Source: Bacteroidetes bacterium HGW-Bacteroidetes-17
GTDB lineage: Bacteria; Bacteroidota; Bacteroidia; Bacteroidales; GCA-2711565
Length of the DNA stretch: 57,075 bases
Assembly (NCBI GenBank): GCA_002840985.1
Contig: PHDM01000028.1
Location: 1-57,075 of the forward strand
Reading direction: 5' to 3'
Below are positions 44,952 to 53,504 of the stretch, one piece after another. Numbering within the stretch: position 1 is the stretch's first letter; every line of letters begins with the position of its first letter. Below the pieces are notes generated by a model that did no database searches, had not been told where the DNA came from, and saw only the letters and a program-made list of their open reading frames with translations. A program made the position numbers and the translations under genes.

Positions 44952-46580
44952 TTATGATCTCACTGATTTAAGTGATTTTTTTCTGTTTCTCAAAGCCATT
45001 GAAATAGTTATAAGTATAAAAAATGCAGTGATCAGTGAAGAAATCCTTGCCAGATAATCACCATTTTTTACGTAGAATGTTAACTCTTTATTCAGATTAA
45101 TTTTTTGCCTGATCACGGCAGGTTCCCAATACTTTGTTTGCTGGCTTACATCCCCACGTTGATTTATAAATGCCGAAATACCTGTATTCGCTGAACGTGC
45201 TATCGATCTTCGGTTTTCAATCGCCCTGATTTTTGCATAAGCAAAATGTTGACGGTGACCGGCCGTATTGCCCCACCAGCCATCGTTGGTGATGATGAAT
45301 ATAACCTGGGCACCATTCCTTACAAATTGCGAAACAAACTCACCATAAATCGATTCGTAGCAAATGGCTGTAGCGGTTTTAACGGAATCTTTGGTGATGA
45401 AATTTTTTCGCAGATCATCGGTGGCAAGGGTGCCGATTGTTCCTCCTAAATCAATGGCAAATTTTTCGAGTGGCCGTAATATGCGCCATGAAGGCATCAT
45501 TTCAACTCCGGGCGTAAGTTTCGATTTATGATATAATTGATAGTCTTCGGAAGCATTTAAAAAAATGCCGGTATTAAATGCAAAATAGAAACCGCCTCCA
45601 TTTGCTAATTTCCTTGCAGCCTGTTTTAATGTATCAATACCGTTAATTATTTTAAAGGTTGATGCCCCAACAACCATATAGGTATTCGGATAATCATGTA
45701 AATAATTTTTGAGCTTACGGATTGTAGAATAATATTCCAGGTTATGTTCGAAAATCAGTTCCTGATTTGCAGATTCGGGGAATACCATAAAATCGACAGC
45801 CGAATCCATTTTTGGTCCGGCTATCTTTAACATTCGATTGATTACAATATTCGGATCTAATCCGTATTGTTCACTATAAGGATCCAGGTTTGGCTGAACC
45901 ACTACTACATCAATCGGATTTTCAGTTTCTGTATAATTACTGTAAATATTTAGTGAAATAATGATCGGTACAATAATGATCAATAAAATAGATGCTAATT
46001 GAACATAGTTTTTTGGTTTCAATTCTTTATTTTCAAGATAATTGGCAATAAACCGATAAATCAAAATATTGATTAAGAGGATCCAAAATGTACCTCCCAA
46101 AGCTCCTGTATATTCATACCATTGTATCCATTTATGCCAGTTTGCGAATCCATTTCCGAGGTTTAGCCAGGGATATGACAGGTCCCAATCCAGATGAAAA
46201 TACTCAAATGCCATCCAATAAAAAAGCAATAAAAAATGACCTTTGTGATATTTATAAAGTACCCGTCTGCTAAAATGATAAGCGGTAAACGGTACTGTCA
46301 TAAAAAATGAATTCAGGAACAGAGCCCCAATTCCACCTGCTACGGTTGAATTCCAAATCCAATAATTGGTTAATAGGTTCAGCACAAAAAATGCCAGATA
46401 GCTATATAAAAGAACATTGTATCTGCTATAATCTGCTCTGTGTTTCGTGAAATAATCTTCTACATAAAGTAACGGGACAAAGCCAATAAATAACAAAACG
46501 GGGAACCCATTCAAGGGCCAGCCCAAGGCAATAATAATCCCTGATAAAATGGATAAAGCAAGGAGGTGGATTCTTTTCAT
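44952..46580 (-). CDS. lnt: Apolipoprotein N-acyltransferase
   Basis: 542 residues from ATG 46580; the open frame extends 7 codons further to a TTG, but the ATG gives a proper MKRIHLLALS start. The N-terminal membrane domain has about six TM helices (to about 205) and is followed by a periplasmic nitrilase-like domain. The catalytic triad is visible: Glu in FPESANQE, Lys in YHKSKLTPGVEMMP and Cys in TAICYESIYGEF. A final TM helix (FFILITISMAL) and a basic tail close it. It transfers the third acyl chain to the N-terminal cysteine of lipoproteins in the inner membrane. It is monocistronic. Confidence 0.93.
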   Translation of the reverse strand: MKRIHLLALSILSGIIIALGWPLNGFPVLLFIGFVPLLYVEDYFTKHRADYSRYNVLLYSYLAFFVLNLLTNYWIWNSTVAGGIGALFLNSFFMTVPFTAYHFSRRVLYKYHKGHFLLLFYWMAFEYFHLDWDLSYPWLNLGNGFANWHKWIQWYEYTGALGGTFWILLINILIYRFIANYLENKELKPKNYVQLASILLIIIVPIIISLNIYSNYTETENPIDVVVVQPNLDPYSEQYGLDPNIVINRMLKIAGPKMDSAVDFMVFPESANQELIFEHNLEYYSTIRKLKNYLHDYPNTYMVVGASTFKIINGIDTLKQAARKLANGGGFYFAFNTGIFLNASEDYQLYHKSKLTPGVEMMPSWRILRPLEKFAIDLGGTIGTLATDDLRKNFITKDSVKTATAICYESIYGEFVSQFVRNGAQVIFIITNDGWWGNTAGHRQHFAYAKIRAIENRRSIARSANTGISAFINQRGDVSQQTKYWEPAVIRQKINLNKELTFYVKNGDYLARISSLITAFFILITISMALRNRKKSLKSVRS

Positions 46581-46808
46581 GCAATGGAATATTTTATCCA
46601 AAGATAAATGTTTTCATTTGAAATTAACCAATTCGTTGATGTGCTAATTAGGCAATTTGAAAATTGGTTAATTTGAAGATTTGAAGCGACTAATAAATCC
46701 CAGTCAATGTCTTGTCCTAAATAATTTTACACAAAACGTTGGTTTTGATGAATTAAGAAATAACTTATTGATCCATCTAAAACGAGTATGTTTTTTACAA
46801 AACATCCA

Positions 46809-47522
46809 TTACACTCTTTTGTATATGAAATTCGGAGCAAGTTTTAAAACGATAGCAATGAGAAACCAACGTTTGGTAATATATCCAATATCTTTTTTGT
46901 TTTTTATGCAGTTATAAATTTGTTTCACAGCTTTTTCTTTAGTGGATACCCAAAATTTACCTTTGTATGTTGAAAAATCGGTATCCACAAAACCAGGTCT
47001 GATATCAGTAATATAGATCGGTTTACCACTTTTTTTGGCTTTTTGCCTCAAGCCTTCCAGATAATTTATTTGATATGCTTTTGAGGCATTATAAGCAGGC
47101 GCTACCCGGCTGCCACGAAGTCCGGAAATGGAACTTATGGCTACAAAATGTCCGTGGCCCTGATCCTCAAAAAAACGATATGACCAATCAGCAATTTCAT
47201 TAAATGCCAATACATTTAATTTGTTGGCAAGATTTTCAACTTTAAACCCTAAATTTTTATTCAAATTTCCAATACCAGCACTAAAAATCAACAAATCTAA
47301 GCCCCCCAATGCTTTTACTAACTCAGTTATTTTTTGGGAGTTATTATCTTTTGTGCAGTCGAATGGGCTTATAACAGTCTGTTCTGGATTGGGTTTTTGA
47401 ATTTTCTCTAAAATTTCCTGTTCTTTACCTGTTATCCCAACTTTATAATCCTTTGCAGTAAGCAATTTAGCCAGTTCTTCACCTATTCCTGAAGTGGCAC
47501 CAATAACAATTGCTTTTTTCAT
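46809..47522 (-). CDS. Short-chain dehydrogenase/reductase (SDR)
   Basis: 237 residues with a classical Rossmann fold. The nucleotide motif is GATSGIG at the N-terminus, followed by FSAGIGN (NNAG-equivalent), the catalytic Ser in AISSISGLRG and Tyr-Lys in YNASK. The C-terminus is hydrophobic and basic (RWFLIAIVLKLAPNFIYKRV), suggesting membrane association. The substrate is not predictable. It is preceded by a possible tiny membrane peptide on the same strand. The interval between this gene and lnt (46581-46808) holds nothing I recognise. Confidence 0.88.
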   Translation of the reverse strand: MKKAIVIGATSGIGEELAKLLTAKDYKVGITGKEQEILEKIQKPNPEQTVISPFDCTKDNNSQKITELVKALGGLDLLIFSAGIGNLNKNLGFKVENLANKLNVLAFNEIADWSYRFFEDQGHGHFVAISSISGLRGSRVAPAYNASKAYQINYLEGLRQKAKKSGKPIYITDIRPGFVDTDFSTYKGKFWVSTKEKAVKQIYNCIKNKKDIGYITKRWFLIAIVLKLAPNFIYKRV

Positions 47523-47578
47523 ATTTTAATTTTGGTCATTAGGCGATATAACTCATACAATGAATAGTTCATTAATTT

Positions 47579-47692
47579 TCAATTTCTTAGCTTATATACC
47601 AGGATTAGCATAAAGCCATAGAACAGAATTAGTTGTATAAAGATAATAAATTTTAGCAGGACTTTCAATAGTAGTAACATATAGAAGACCAT
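47579..47692 (-). CDS. Possible 37-residue membrane peptide
   Basis: An ATG-started frame encodes a strongly hydrophobic peptide (MVFYMLLLLKVLLKFIIFIQ, then LILFYGFMLILVYKLRN), one or two TM helices with a basic end. It lies 57 bp upstream of the SDR gene on the same strand. AT-rich DNA can yield such frames by chance, and no ribosome-binding site is clear. The remaining interval 47693-47888 shows no feature. Confidence 0.3.
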   Translation of the reverse strand: MVFYMLLLLKVLLKFIIFIQLILFYGFMLILVYKLRN

Positions 47693-47888
47693 ACTTTTAA
47701 ATCGAAAATCGTCAAATTTATAAGCTAAAATGAATTAAAAAAATCAGGCATTTCGACCTATCTTAATGAAATACATTTCACTTCGTTTCATCTGGAATGA
47801 CAAATATTTTCATTGCAAATGATAATACCATTGATTTTTGAAGTAAAACAATTAGTACGGAATTTATCCCCGGAACTCAATTATTGAA

Positions 47889-48557
47889 CTAAAAAGGCAT
47901 GAAAGTGAATCCAATTGAAAACGGATGCATTTCAGGACCTCTTTCAAGTTGAAAAACCCTCGATAATGAGTAATTAAAAACTAAATTAATTTTTTTGTAT
48001 CCTGCTCTTAATGTAGATGTTACAAATATTTTTTCGGTATTCAAAATATCTTTTTCCTTAATTGTTTCTTTTACTCCGGAATCATCAAGTCGTTCTCCTT
48101 TATACTTGGAATGATTATCAAGCCTGAACCCAATTTTAATTCCGATAGCTAACCTGAATTGTTTTGGTGTTTTATATCTGAGTTCAATCGGGAAATCAAG
48201 GTAAGTAAAAGTTACTTTGCTTCTATCATAATCAATTCCACTTGCTATGGTATCAAATGTAATAACATCAGCTAAAGCATCATGAATTACTGAGTTTGAA
48301 CTCAAACTAATGGAAGAAATTCCAACCCCACCTGCAACACTTAATGGACTTTTTTTGAGCATACGGTTATACATCCCATATACGCTATAACCCATATTGA
48401 GCCCTTTTTGTTCCACTTTGTCTGGCAATTTCATCCAAAAGTTGGAATAAACATCCAATCCGATATTAAAATTCTTATCGTAAAGATCGTTTGCCTGTTG
48501 TGCGAAGGAAGTAATTCCAAAAAATATAAAAGTAATAAGTATTGCAATCTTTCTCAT
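47889..48557 (-). CDS. Outer-membrane beta-barrel protein (PorT-like)
   Basis: 222 residues. A signal peptide (MRKIAILITFIFFGITSFAQQ) is followed by alternating amphipathic strands ending in an aromatic C-terminus (PFSIGFTFMPF), as in the 8-stranded OMP_b-brl_2/PorT-like families. Short loops carry acidic residues. The function is unknown. It is monocistronic; a TATATTTG -7 box lies 20 nt upstream of the ATG. Confidence 0.78.
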   Translation of the reverse strand: MRKIAILITFIFFGITSFAQQANDLYDKNFNIGLDVYSNFWMKLPDKVEQKGLNMGYSVYGMYNRMLKKSPLSVAGGVGISSISLSSNSVIHDALADVITFDTIASGIDYDRSKVTFTYLDFPIELRYKTPKQFRLAIGIKIGFRLDNHSKYKGERLDDSGVKETIKEKDILNTEKIFVTSTLRAGYKKINLVFNYSLSRVFQLERGPEMHPFSIGFTFMPF

Positions 48558-48576
48558 AACCGTTTCAATTAAGGTG

Positions 48577-48584
48577 CAAATATA
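48577..48584 (-). promoter_or_regulatory. -7 box of the beta-barrel protein gene
   Basis: The minus strand reads TATATTTG (TAnnTTTG consensus), giving a leader of roughly 12-15 nt before ATG 48557. Confidence 0.55.
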
Positions 48585-48688
48585 GTGTTTTTCAATAATT
48601 AATAGTAAATACTATAATTGAAGAATTAACGCAATTTACGCTGAATAATTTTGCTAATAAATTAACTTAACTTTTATTAACAATAAAA

Positions 48689-48716
48689 AAGGCTGCCCTA
48701 ACCACAAGGCAGCCTT
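48689..48716 (-). terminator. Orphan intrinsic terminator
   Basis: On the minus strand, AAGGCTGCC, a 10-nt loop and GGCAGCCTT are followed by a U-rich tract (TTTTATTG). It faces a minus-strand transcript coming from 48717-49165. There I see no open reading frame longer than a few codons and no recognisable RNA gene. Confidence 0.7.
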
Positions 48717-49165
48717 CATCCCATTAAACCAATCAATTAAAATCAAACCATTAACCAAATCGACTAAACGTGTGAACCCTTTATCTATACTCGAAAAAAC
48801 ATTAAATAATTATTTTCTTATAATTGTTTTACTTATTTGTCAACCTCAAAGAGAGCTTCTGTTCATATAATTCACTTGGTCAATTTGTTCTGACACTAAA
48901 TTACAACATGATTTTTGCTAAGTATATAGGCAGATTGCTTAATTTTCAGATAGGTTTATTACCTAAAATTTTATGTGTTAGAAATGCATAAAGGTTAATT
49001 ACAATGACTTAAATTTTTTATTCTCGGTTCGATGATATATTAAATTTATTAGCATTTGCAAAATCAAAGGAAAAATAAACAATTAAGTAAATGTATTAAC
49101 TGGTTTATTATTCATTGAATTACGATCCAATGTTACTGCTAATTTAAATAAGGGTTAGTTTTTAT
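48717..49165 (-). other. Gene-free interval bounded by two minus-strand terminators
   Basis: About 450 bp without coding frames, upstream of the orphan terminator and downstream of the tRNA terminator copies. The end next to the hairpin is rich in repeated AACCA/ATTAA words. It could hold a small non-coding RNA; I found no TAnnTTTG box on the minus strand here to support that. Confidence 0.25.
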
Positions 49166-49225
49166 AAAAAACGGAACACCTTTGTTTAAAGGCATTCCGT
49201 TTAAATTCGTGGGCCCACCAGGACT
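49166..49225. repeat. Copy 1 of a 60-bp direct repeat (tRNA 3' end plus terminator)
   Basis: It matches 49287-49346 at 59 of 60 positions, 121 bp away. It contains the terminator hairpin and the last 15 or so bases of the CAU tRNA (T-arm side and acceptor stem) but no tRNA body. It is either an attachment-site-like scar or a local duplication. A small CCCGA/TCGGG inverted repeat (49227-49250) lies between the copies. Confidence 0.75.
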
Positions 49226-49286
49226 TCCCGACATTGCTTTGCTCATCGGGATGAACTTCTCTTCCAGTCAGAAATCATAAAGTATA

Positions 49287-49330
49287 AAAAAACGGAACAC
49301 CTTTGTTTAAAGGCATTCCGTTTAAATTCG
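49287..49330 (-). terminator. Terminator of the CAU-anticodon tRNA (repeat copy 2)
   Basis: On the minus strand, ACGGAAT, a pairing AAAGGTGTTCCGT and a T-run of seven follow immediately after the tRNA. The stem ACGGAA/TTCCGT encloses CCTTT/AAAGG. This is a standard intrinsic terminator and forms the left two thirds of the 60-bp repeat copy 49287-49346. Confidence 0.8.
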
Positions 49331-49404
49331 TGGGCCCACCTGGACTCGAACCAGGGACCAATTGATTATGAGTCAACTACTCTAACCAGCTGAGCTATAG
49401 GCCC
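49331..49404 (-). tRNA. tRNA with CAU anticodon (Ile2 or elongator Met)
   Basis: 74 nt on the minus strand. The acceptor stem GGGCCTA pairs with TGGGCCC, with discriminator A73. The D-arm is AGCTCAGCTGGTTAGAG, the anticodon loop CTCATAA with anticodon CAT, and the T-arm CCTGG-TTCGAGT-CCAGG. CCA is not encoded. The GACTCATAATC core and the TTGGTC-CTGG variable/T region resemble Ile2 tRNAs that carry lysidine, but an elongator Met tRNA cannot be excluded by eye. Its 3' end is duplicated at 49211-49225. Confidence 0.9.
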
Positions 49405-49451
49405 TAAGTATATTGTTGTTTGATATACTTGCTTTCGATTAAAAAGCGAAT

Positions 49452-49459
49452 GCAAATTT
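49452..49459 (-). promoter_or_regulatory. -7 box of the CAU tRNA
   Basis: The minus strand reads TAAATTTG (TAnnTTTG consensus), about 48 nt upstream of the mature tRNA 5' end. Confidence 0.5.
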
Positions 49460-49506
49460 ATATATTTTTATGTTTTAATAAGGTAATTTTTTAATTTTTT
49501 ATTTCA

Positions 49507-50163
49507 ATGACAGTAATTAAAAATATCATTTTCGATTTTGGAGGTGTGATCTATGATATAGACTTTAATCGTGCCAGAAATGCCTTTGCGGAAATTGGAG
49601 TCGCAAATTTTGATGAGCTTTATTCGCAAGCAAACCAAAATCATTTGTTCGAGAAATTGGAGAAGGATTTGATATCACCGGATGAATTCCGCAGCGAAAT
49701 AAGAAATATTACAAGCAAAGCACTTTCCGATATTGAAATTGATGCGGCATGGAATGCTTTGCTCGTTGGGTTTTGTAATGAAAGACTGGAATTATTGCAA
49801 TCAATTAGAAATAATTATAAAATATTTCTGTTCAGTAACACAAATAGAATCCATTATGCTCACTTTTTAAAGCAATTTCAAAATTTAACAAATTTTAAAT
49901 CATTCGATGGACTATTTGTAAAGTCCTTCTTTTCATTTGATATAAAAAGAAGAAAGCCTGACGTGGATGCTTATTTTTATATCATTGAGAATATGAAATT
50001 GATTCCCGAAGAGACGTTATTTATTGATGATTCATTACAAAACATTAGGCCTGCCGGAGAGATTGGAATTAAATGCTGGCACCTGACGGATGAAGTGACA
50101 ACTTTATTTTCGAACAATAAACTTAAACAGGAAATTATTGATCAATTGAGTTGGGATTTATAA
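49507..50163 (+). CDS. HAD-superfamily (subclass IA) phosphatase-like hydrolase
   Basis: 218 residues. Motif I is FDFGGVIYDID (nucleophile Asp), the helical cap lies at about 20-85, motif II is LFSNTN, the motif III lysine sits in KRRKPD, and motif IV is FIDDSLQNI. This is the YihX-like family, acting on small sugar or nucleotide phosphates; the substrate is unknown. The 3' end overlaps the convergent dus gene by 22 bp. Confidence 0.88.
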   Translation: MTVIKNIIFDFGGVIYDIDFNRARNAFAEIGVANFDELYSQANQNHLFEKLEKDLISPDEFRSEIRNITSKALSDIEIDAAWNALLVGFCNERLELLQSIRNNYKIFLFSNTNRIHYAHFLKQFQNLTNFKSFDGLFVKSFFSFDIKRRKPDVDAYFYIIENMKLIPEETLFIDDSLQNIRPAGEIGIKCWHLTDEVTTLFSNNKLKQEIIDQLSWDL

Positions 50164-51131
50164 TAAGCTTCAATTTCATTTAAAGTCTCAAAGATCTCAA
50201 TAGGATTTTCCAAACTCACAAGTTTTACTTTAAAAGGTTTGAAATTTTCGAGCCCTTTAAAATAGTCACCGTAGTGTTTGCGAATTTCATGAATGCCCCT
50301 ATTCTCTCCTTTCCAATCTAGTGACTTTTCTAAATGTAATTTGCAAATTCTGACTTTTTCAGAGATACCGGGTTTGGTCAGCAATTCCCCGGTTTCAATA
50401 AAGTGTTTTATTTCCCTGAAGATCCAGGGATTTCCATAACTCGCACGGCCAATCATCAATCCGTCAACACCATAATTATCCTTGAAGTGTTTAGCAGTTT
50501 GAGGACTTGTAACATCGCCATTACCGAAAACCGGGATCGACATACGTGTATTGTTTTTAACCTCTCTGATAAGTTCCCACTCAGCTGCTTCGCTTGATTT
50601 CATCGTTCGTGTTCGACCATGAATGGTAATTGCTTTAATTCCAACGTCCTGAAGTCGTTCAGCAATATTGACTATTTCACGGTGATCGTTGTCGTAACCC
50701 AATCGTGTTTTAACTGTAACCGGAAGTTTAGTCGCTTTGACTACAGCTTCAGTCATTTTAACCATTTTTGGAATATCATTCAGAATTCCTGAACCTGCTC
50801 CTCTTGCAACAACTTTACGAACAGGACAGCCATAGTTAATATCAATAATATCAGGTTGTGAAGCTTCGGCATATTGTGTGGCTTTTATCATCGACTCAAT
50901 ATTATGTCCAAAAATCTGAATCCCTATCGGGCGCTCAAATTCTGAAAAATCCAATTTTTTAACACTCCTCGCTGCATCACGGATCAATCCCTCCGATGAA
51001 ATAAATTCGGTATACATGACATCTGCCCCAAACATTTTACATAAATATCTGAAAGGTGGATCAGTTACATCCTCCATAGGTGCCAATAATATTGGAAATT
51101 CTCCAACTTCAAGATGAGCTATTTTAACCAT
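50142..51131 (-). CDS. dusB: tRNA-dihydrouridine synthase, DusB-like
   Basis: 329 residues from ATG 51131 (MVKIAHLEVGEFPILLAPMEDVTD). The open frame runs 47 codons further into the divergent CPBP gene region but with no sequence resembling the family. It is a TIM-barrel flavoenzyme. The FMN site is APMEDVTD, the catalytic Cys lies in INYGCPVRKVVARGAGSG, and TIHGRTRTM and GNGDVTSP follow. It reduces uridines in the D-loop of tRNAs with NADPH. A TAATTTTG -7 box lies 18 nt upstream. It is divergent from the CPBP protease with a 56-bp shared control region. Confidence 0.93.
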   Translation of the reverse strand: MVKIAHLEVGEFPILLAPMEDVTDPPFRYLCKMFGADVMYTEFISSEGLIRDAARSVKKLDFSEFERPIGIQIFGHNIESMIKATQYAEASQPDIIDINYGCPVRKVVARGAGSGILNDIPKMVKMTEAVVKATKLPVTVKTRLGYDNDHREIVNIAERLQDVGIKAITIHGRTRTMKSSEAAEWELIREVKNNTRMSIPVFGNGDVTSPQTAKHFKDNYGVDGLMIGRASYGNPWIFREIKHFIETGELLTKPGISEKVRICKLHLEKSLDWKGENRGIHEIRKHYGDYFKGLENFKPFKVKLVSLENPIEIFETLNEIEAYYKSQLN

Positions 51132-51148
51132 AAGCGTTTTGCAAACTG

Positions 51149-51156
51149 CAAAATTA
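51149..51156 (-). promoter_or_regulatory. -7 box of dusB
   Basis: The minus strand reads TAATTTTG (TAnnTTTG consensus). It lies in the 56-bp gap between the divergent dusB and CPBP genes. Confidence 0.5.
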
Positions 51157-51187
51157 TTAATTTTACGGTCAACTAGACATAAATTAT

Positions 51188-52138
51188 ATGATGATTGAGA
51201 AAGATCCAATACTTGCAAATTACTCAGCTCCGTTAAAGTTAGTAGCACTGCTAATTCTTTTAATATTGTCACTCTTGTTTACTTCCCTGTTTGGGATTGC
51301 ATTTGCACTGCCATTTTGGGGTTTTGATGTGGTTGAGTTAACTGTAAATTCAGATTATTCTAATCCTGAGACAATAAGCCTGCTTAAATATCTTCAGGTG
51401 GTAAATCAGCTGGGCTTGTTTATTTTTCCTCCTATATTGTTCGCTTATTGGGTTTCGCGTAAAATAACTGCTTACCTTTTGTTGAATATTAAACCACAAT
51501 TAAGAGTAATTGTAGTTTCGATCATGATCATATTTGTTTCACTTCCGTTCATTGGCTGGTTAGGTGAGATAAATCAATCTTTAAGTTTACCGGAGTCTTT
51601 ATCGGGAATTGAAAACTGGATGGAAAGGATGGAAAATAAGGCAAATGAACTCATCATCGCATTTTTGAATGTGAAGAGCATGGGAGGGATGATGTTTAAT
51701 GTTTTTATGATCGCGATAATACCTGCAGTTGGGGAAGAATTTCTTTTTCGAGGAGTTATTTTACGTCTGTTTAAAGAATGGACTAAAAATGCACATATAG
51801 CAGTACTGGTTTCAGCATTTCTGTTTAGTGCTTTACATATGCAGTTTTATGGATTTCTGCCTCGTTTATTATTAGGCATCATATTAGGGTATTTGTTTGT
51901 TTGGTCAGGATCTTTATGGATTCCAATGTTAATTCATTTTATAAATAATGCTTTTGCCATCATTTATATTTATGCGACAGGTTCAATAGATTTGCTTAAT
52001 TCTGATGTCGATTCGATTGGAACCTCGGATAATGCATTTATTATTGCTATGAGTGCAACATTTATGATTTTTCTGATGTTGATTGTGTATAAATGGTACA
52101 GAGATAAGTATATAACTGAAACTGGTGTGGATTCATAA
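51188..52138 (+). CDS. CPBP-family intramembrane metalloprotease
   Basis: 316 residues with about eight TM helices. The CPBP (CAAX-processing/bacteriocin-protection) motifs are present: GEEFLFRG (EExxxR), FLFSALHMQ (FxxxH) and HFINNAF (HxxxN). It is an inner-membrane glutamate-type protease of unknown substrate. Two adjacent ATGs (51188 and 51191) are possible starts. A long first loop carries acidic residues. It is monocistronic and ends before the terminator at 52385-52427. Confidence 0.9.
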   Translation: MMIEKDPILANYSAPLKLVALLILLILSLLFTSLFGIAFALPFWGFDVVELTVNSDYSNPETISLLKYLQVVNQLGLFIFPPILFAYWVSRKITAYLLLNIKPQLRVIVVSIMIIFVSLPFIGWLGEINQSLSLPESLSGIENWMERMENKANELIIAFLNVKSMGGMMFNVFMIAIIPAVGEEFLFRGVILRLFKEWTKNAHIAVLVSAFLFSALHMQFYGFLPRLLLGIILGYLFVWSGSLWIPMLIHFINNAFAIIYIYATGSIDLLNSDVDSIGTSDNAFIIAMSATFMIFLMLIVYKWYRDKYITETGVDS

Positions 52139-52443
52139 TTGAGGTTTTACTTTGACAACCATGAATGTATAGGTGGTTTTTATTCGTGAAACCCAGATTT
52201 CAAAAACAGCCTGTCCCACAGTTTATGCAGGTTTGTGAATTGAAATATGTAAGCGAACGCTTGTGAATGCCTAAACTGTAGTACAGGCAGGCACTCTGAT
52301 GCTTGCATCGTCAATAAATAGCATTTCAAATTTGATACCTTTAGCTTGTTGTGAGGTATCAATTTGATTAACATTGGCTAGTAGTAACAAAAAAGAGGAA
52401 ATAGATTCTATTTCCTCTTTTTTGTTAATTTAAAAAATTTGCT
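52139..52443. other. 305-bp interval between convergent CPBP and ExbD genes
   Basis: No gene. It contains TGTAGTACAGGCAGG (52277-52291), an exact copy of a segment at 44869-44883, within a small GCCT/AGGC inverted repeat. The bidirectional terminator at 52385-52427 follows. Confidence 0.6.
52385..52427. terminator. Bidirectional terminator
   Basis: Perfect 21-base arms (52385-52405 and 52407-52427) around a single T. They have six A bases on the left and six T bases on the right, giving a U-tract on both strands. It serves the convergent CPBP and ExbB/ExbD units. Confidence 0.85.
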
Positions 52444-52911
52444 TTATTTACGACCAACAAGTTTTCTTGTTGAATAGTTAATTTTGAATGCACCTGCTTT
52501 ACGCAATTCTTGTTTGATATCAGAAACCAAACCCATCTTAGTCTCATTATGAATTTTTAATGAGGTTGTTATGAATTTACGATCTACTTCGTCACGAGCA
52601 TCTCTTTCTAGAGTAACGAATTCCTGAATTTCAGAAACCAATGCAAAACGATCATTTAATTGAATACGGGGTTCTGTACCATAAACCGCCTTATTTTGAG
52701 GTGGCCCAACATGAATAAAACTCACCAGCGATTTTTTCTCTAATTTTTCAACTTCAGATGCCTGTGGTAGGGTATTTCTAACCATAACAGTTGTTTGTTT
52801 CATGGTTGTAGTAACCATGAAAAAAAACAGTAGCATAAAAATGATATCAGGCATAGAAGAAGTACTAATTGCCGGAACATCTTTTGATCCTTCTTTTTTA
52901 AATCTTGACAT
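52444..52911 (-). CDS. exbD: ExbD/TolR-family protein 2
   Basis: 155 residues. A short cytoplasmic N-terminus precedes a single TM helix with the conserved Asp (SMPDIIFMLLFFFMVTTTM), then a periplasmic domain ending in RKLVGRK. It works with ExbB as a proton-driven stator energising TonB-type transporters. It lies one base behind exbD-1, as the last gene of the operon. Confidence 0.92.
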   Translation of the reverse strand: MSRFKKEGSKDVPAISTSSMPDIIFMLLFFFMVTTTMKQTTVMVRNTLPQASEVEKLEKKSLVSFIHVGPPQNKAVYGTEPRIQLNDRFALVSEIQEFVTLERDARDEVDRKFITTSLKIHNETKMGLVSDIKQELRKAGAFKINYSTRKLVGRK

Positions 52912-52912
52912 A

Positions 52913-53485
52913 TTATTTACCTCCTATATCTTCAGGTTCAGCTTCCGAAACGCTAAGTTTGATCGCTTTATTAATAGCGTCAATTAAATTTGGGTCAACA
53001 AGTTTATCCTGTTTTTTGCCAAATTTTTGCATAGCTAATTCATCTCTCAGATCAGAAAAGGCCGCGGCAATTTGATCCTGAATTTTTATATACATCTCGT
53101 ATGAAGTACCACGTAAACTTTTTAAAGAAACAATGCCTCTTGAAACCTGTATCTCTCCCAAATAATCAAATGTTTTCAATTCAACTACCGGATAAGCGGG
53201 ATCATCTGGATGAATGGACATAAAATCCTTAACATCGGCTCTTAGTGTGCTAATGTCAGCAGGTTTTCCATTTATCATCAGCGCATCTTGATTATTAACC
53301 AAGATAGTCATCATATTTCTTTTATTAATATCTGGTATGGGGGCGTCTTTTGGTGGAGGTGGTGATAACTGACGGATGATTCCTGTATCAACATCCATGG
53401 TTGTTGTAACCAGGAAGAAGATAAGCATCAAGAATGCAATATCAGCCATCGATCCAGCATTTACCTCCGGAGTTTTCCTTGCCAT
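52913..53485 (-). CDS. exbD: ExbD/TolR-family protein 1
   Basis: 190 residues, longer than typical ExbD (about 140). The TM helix with the protonatable Asp is SMADIAFLMLIFFLVTTTM. The periplasmic part begins with a proline-rich stretch (SPPPPKDAPIPD) and has an extended C-terminus (LRDELAMQKFGKKQDKL). Two successive ExbD genes of unlike length are usual in Bacteroidota and may form a heteromeric stator. It is the third gene of the operon. Confidence 0.92.
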   Translation of the reverse strand: MARKTPEVNAGSMADIAFLMLIFFLVTTTMDVDTGIIRQLSPPPPKDAPIPDINKRNMMTILVNNQDALMINGKPADISTLRADVKDFMSIHPDDPAYPVVELKTFDYLGEIQVSRGIVSLKSLRGTSYEMYIKIQDQIAAAFSDLRDELAMQKFGKKQDKLVDPNLIDAINKAIKLSVSEAEPEDIGGK

Positions 53486-53504
53486 TTCTTAAATATTTTT
53501 AATG

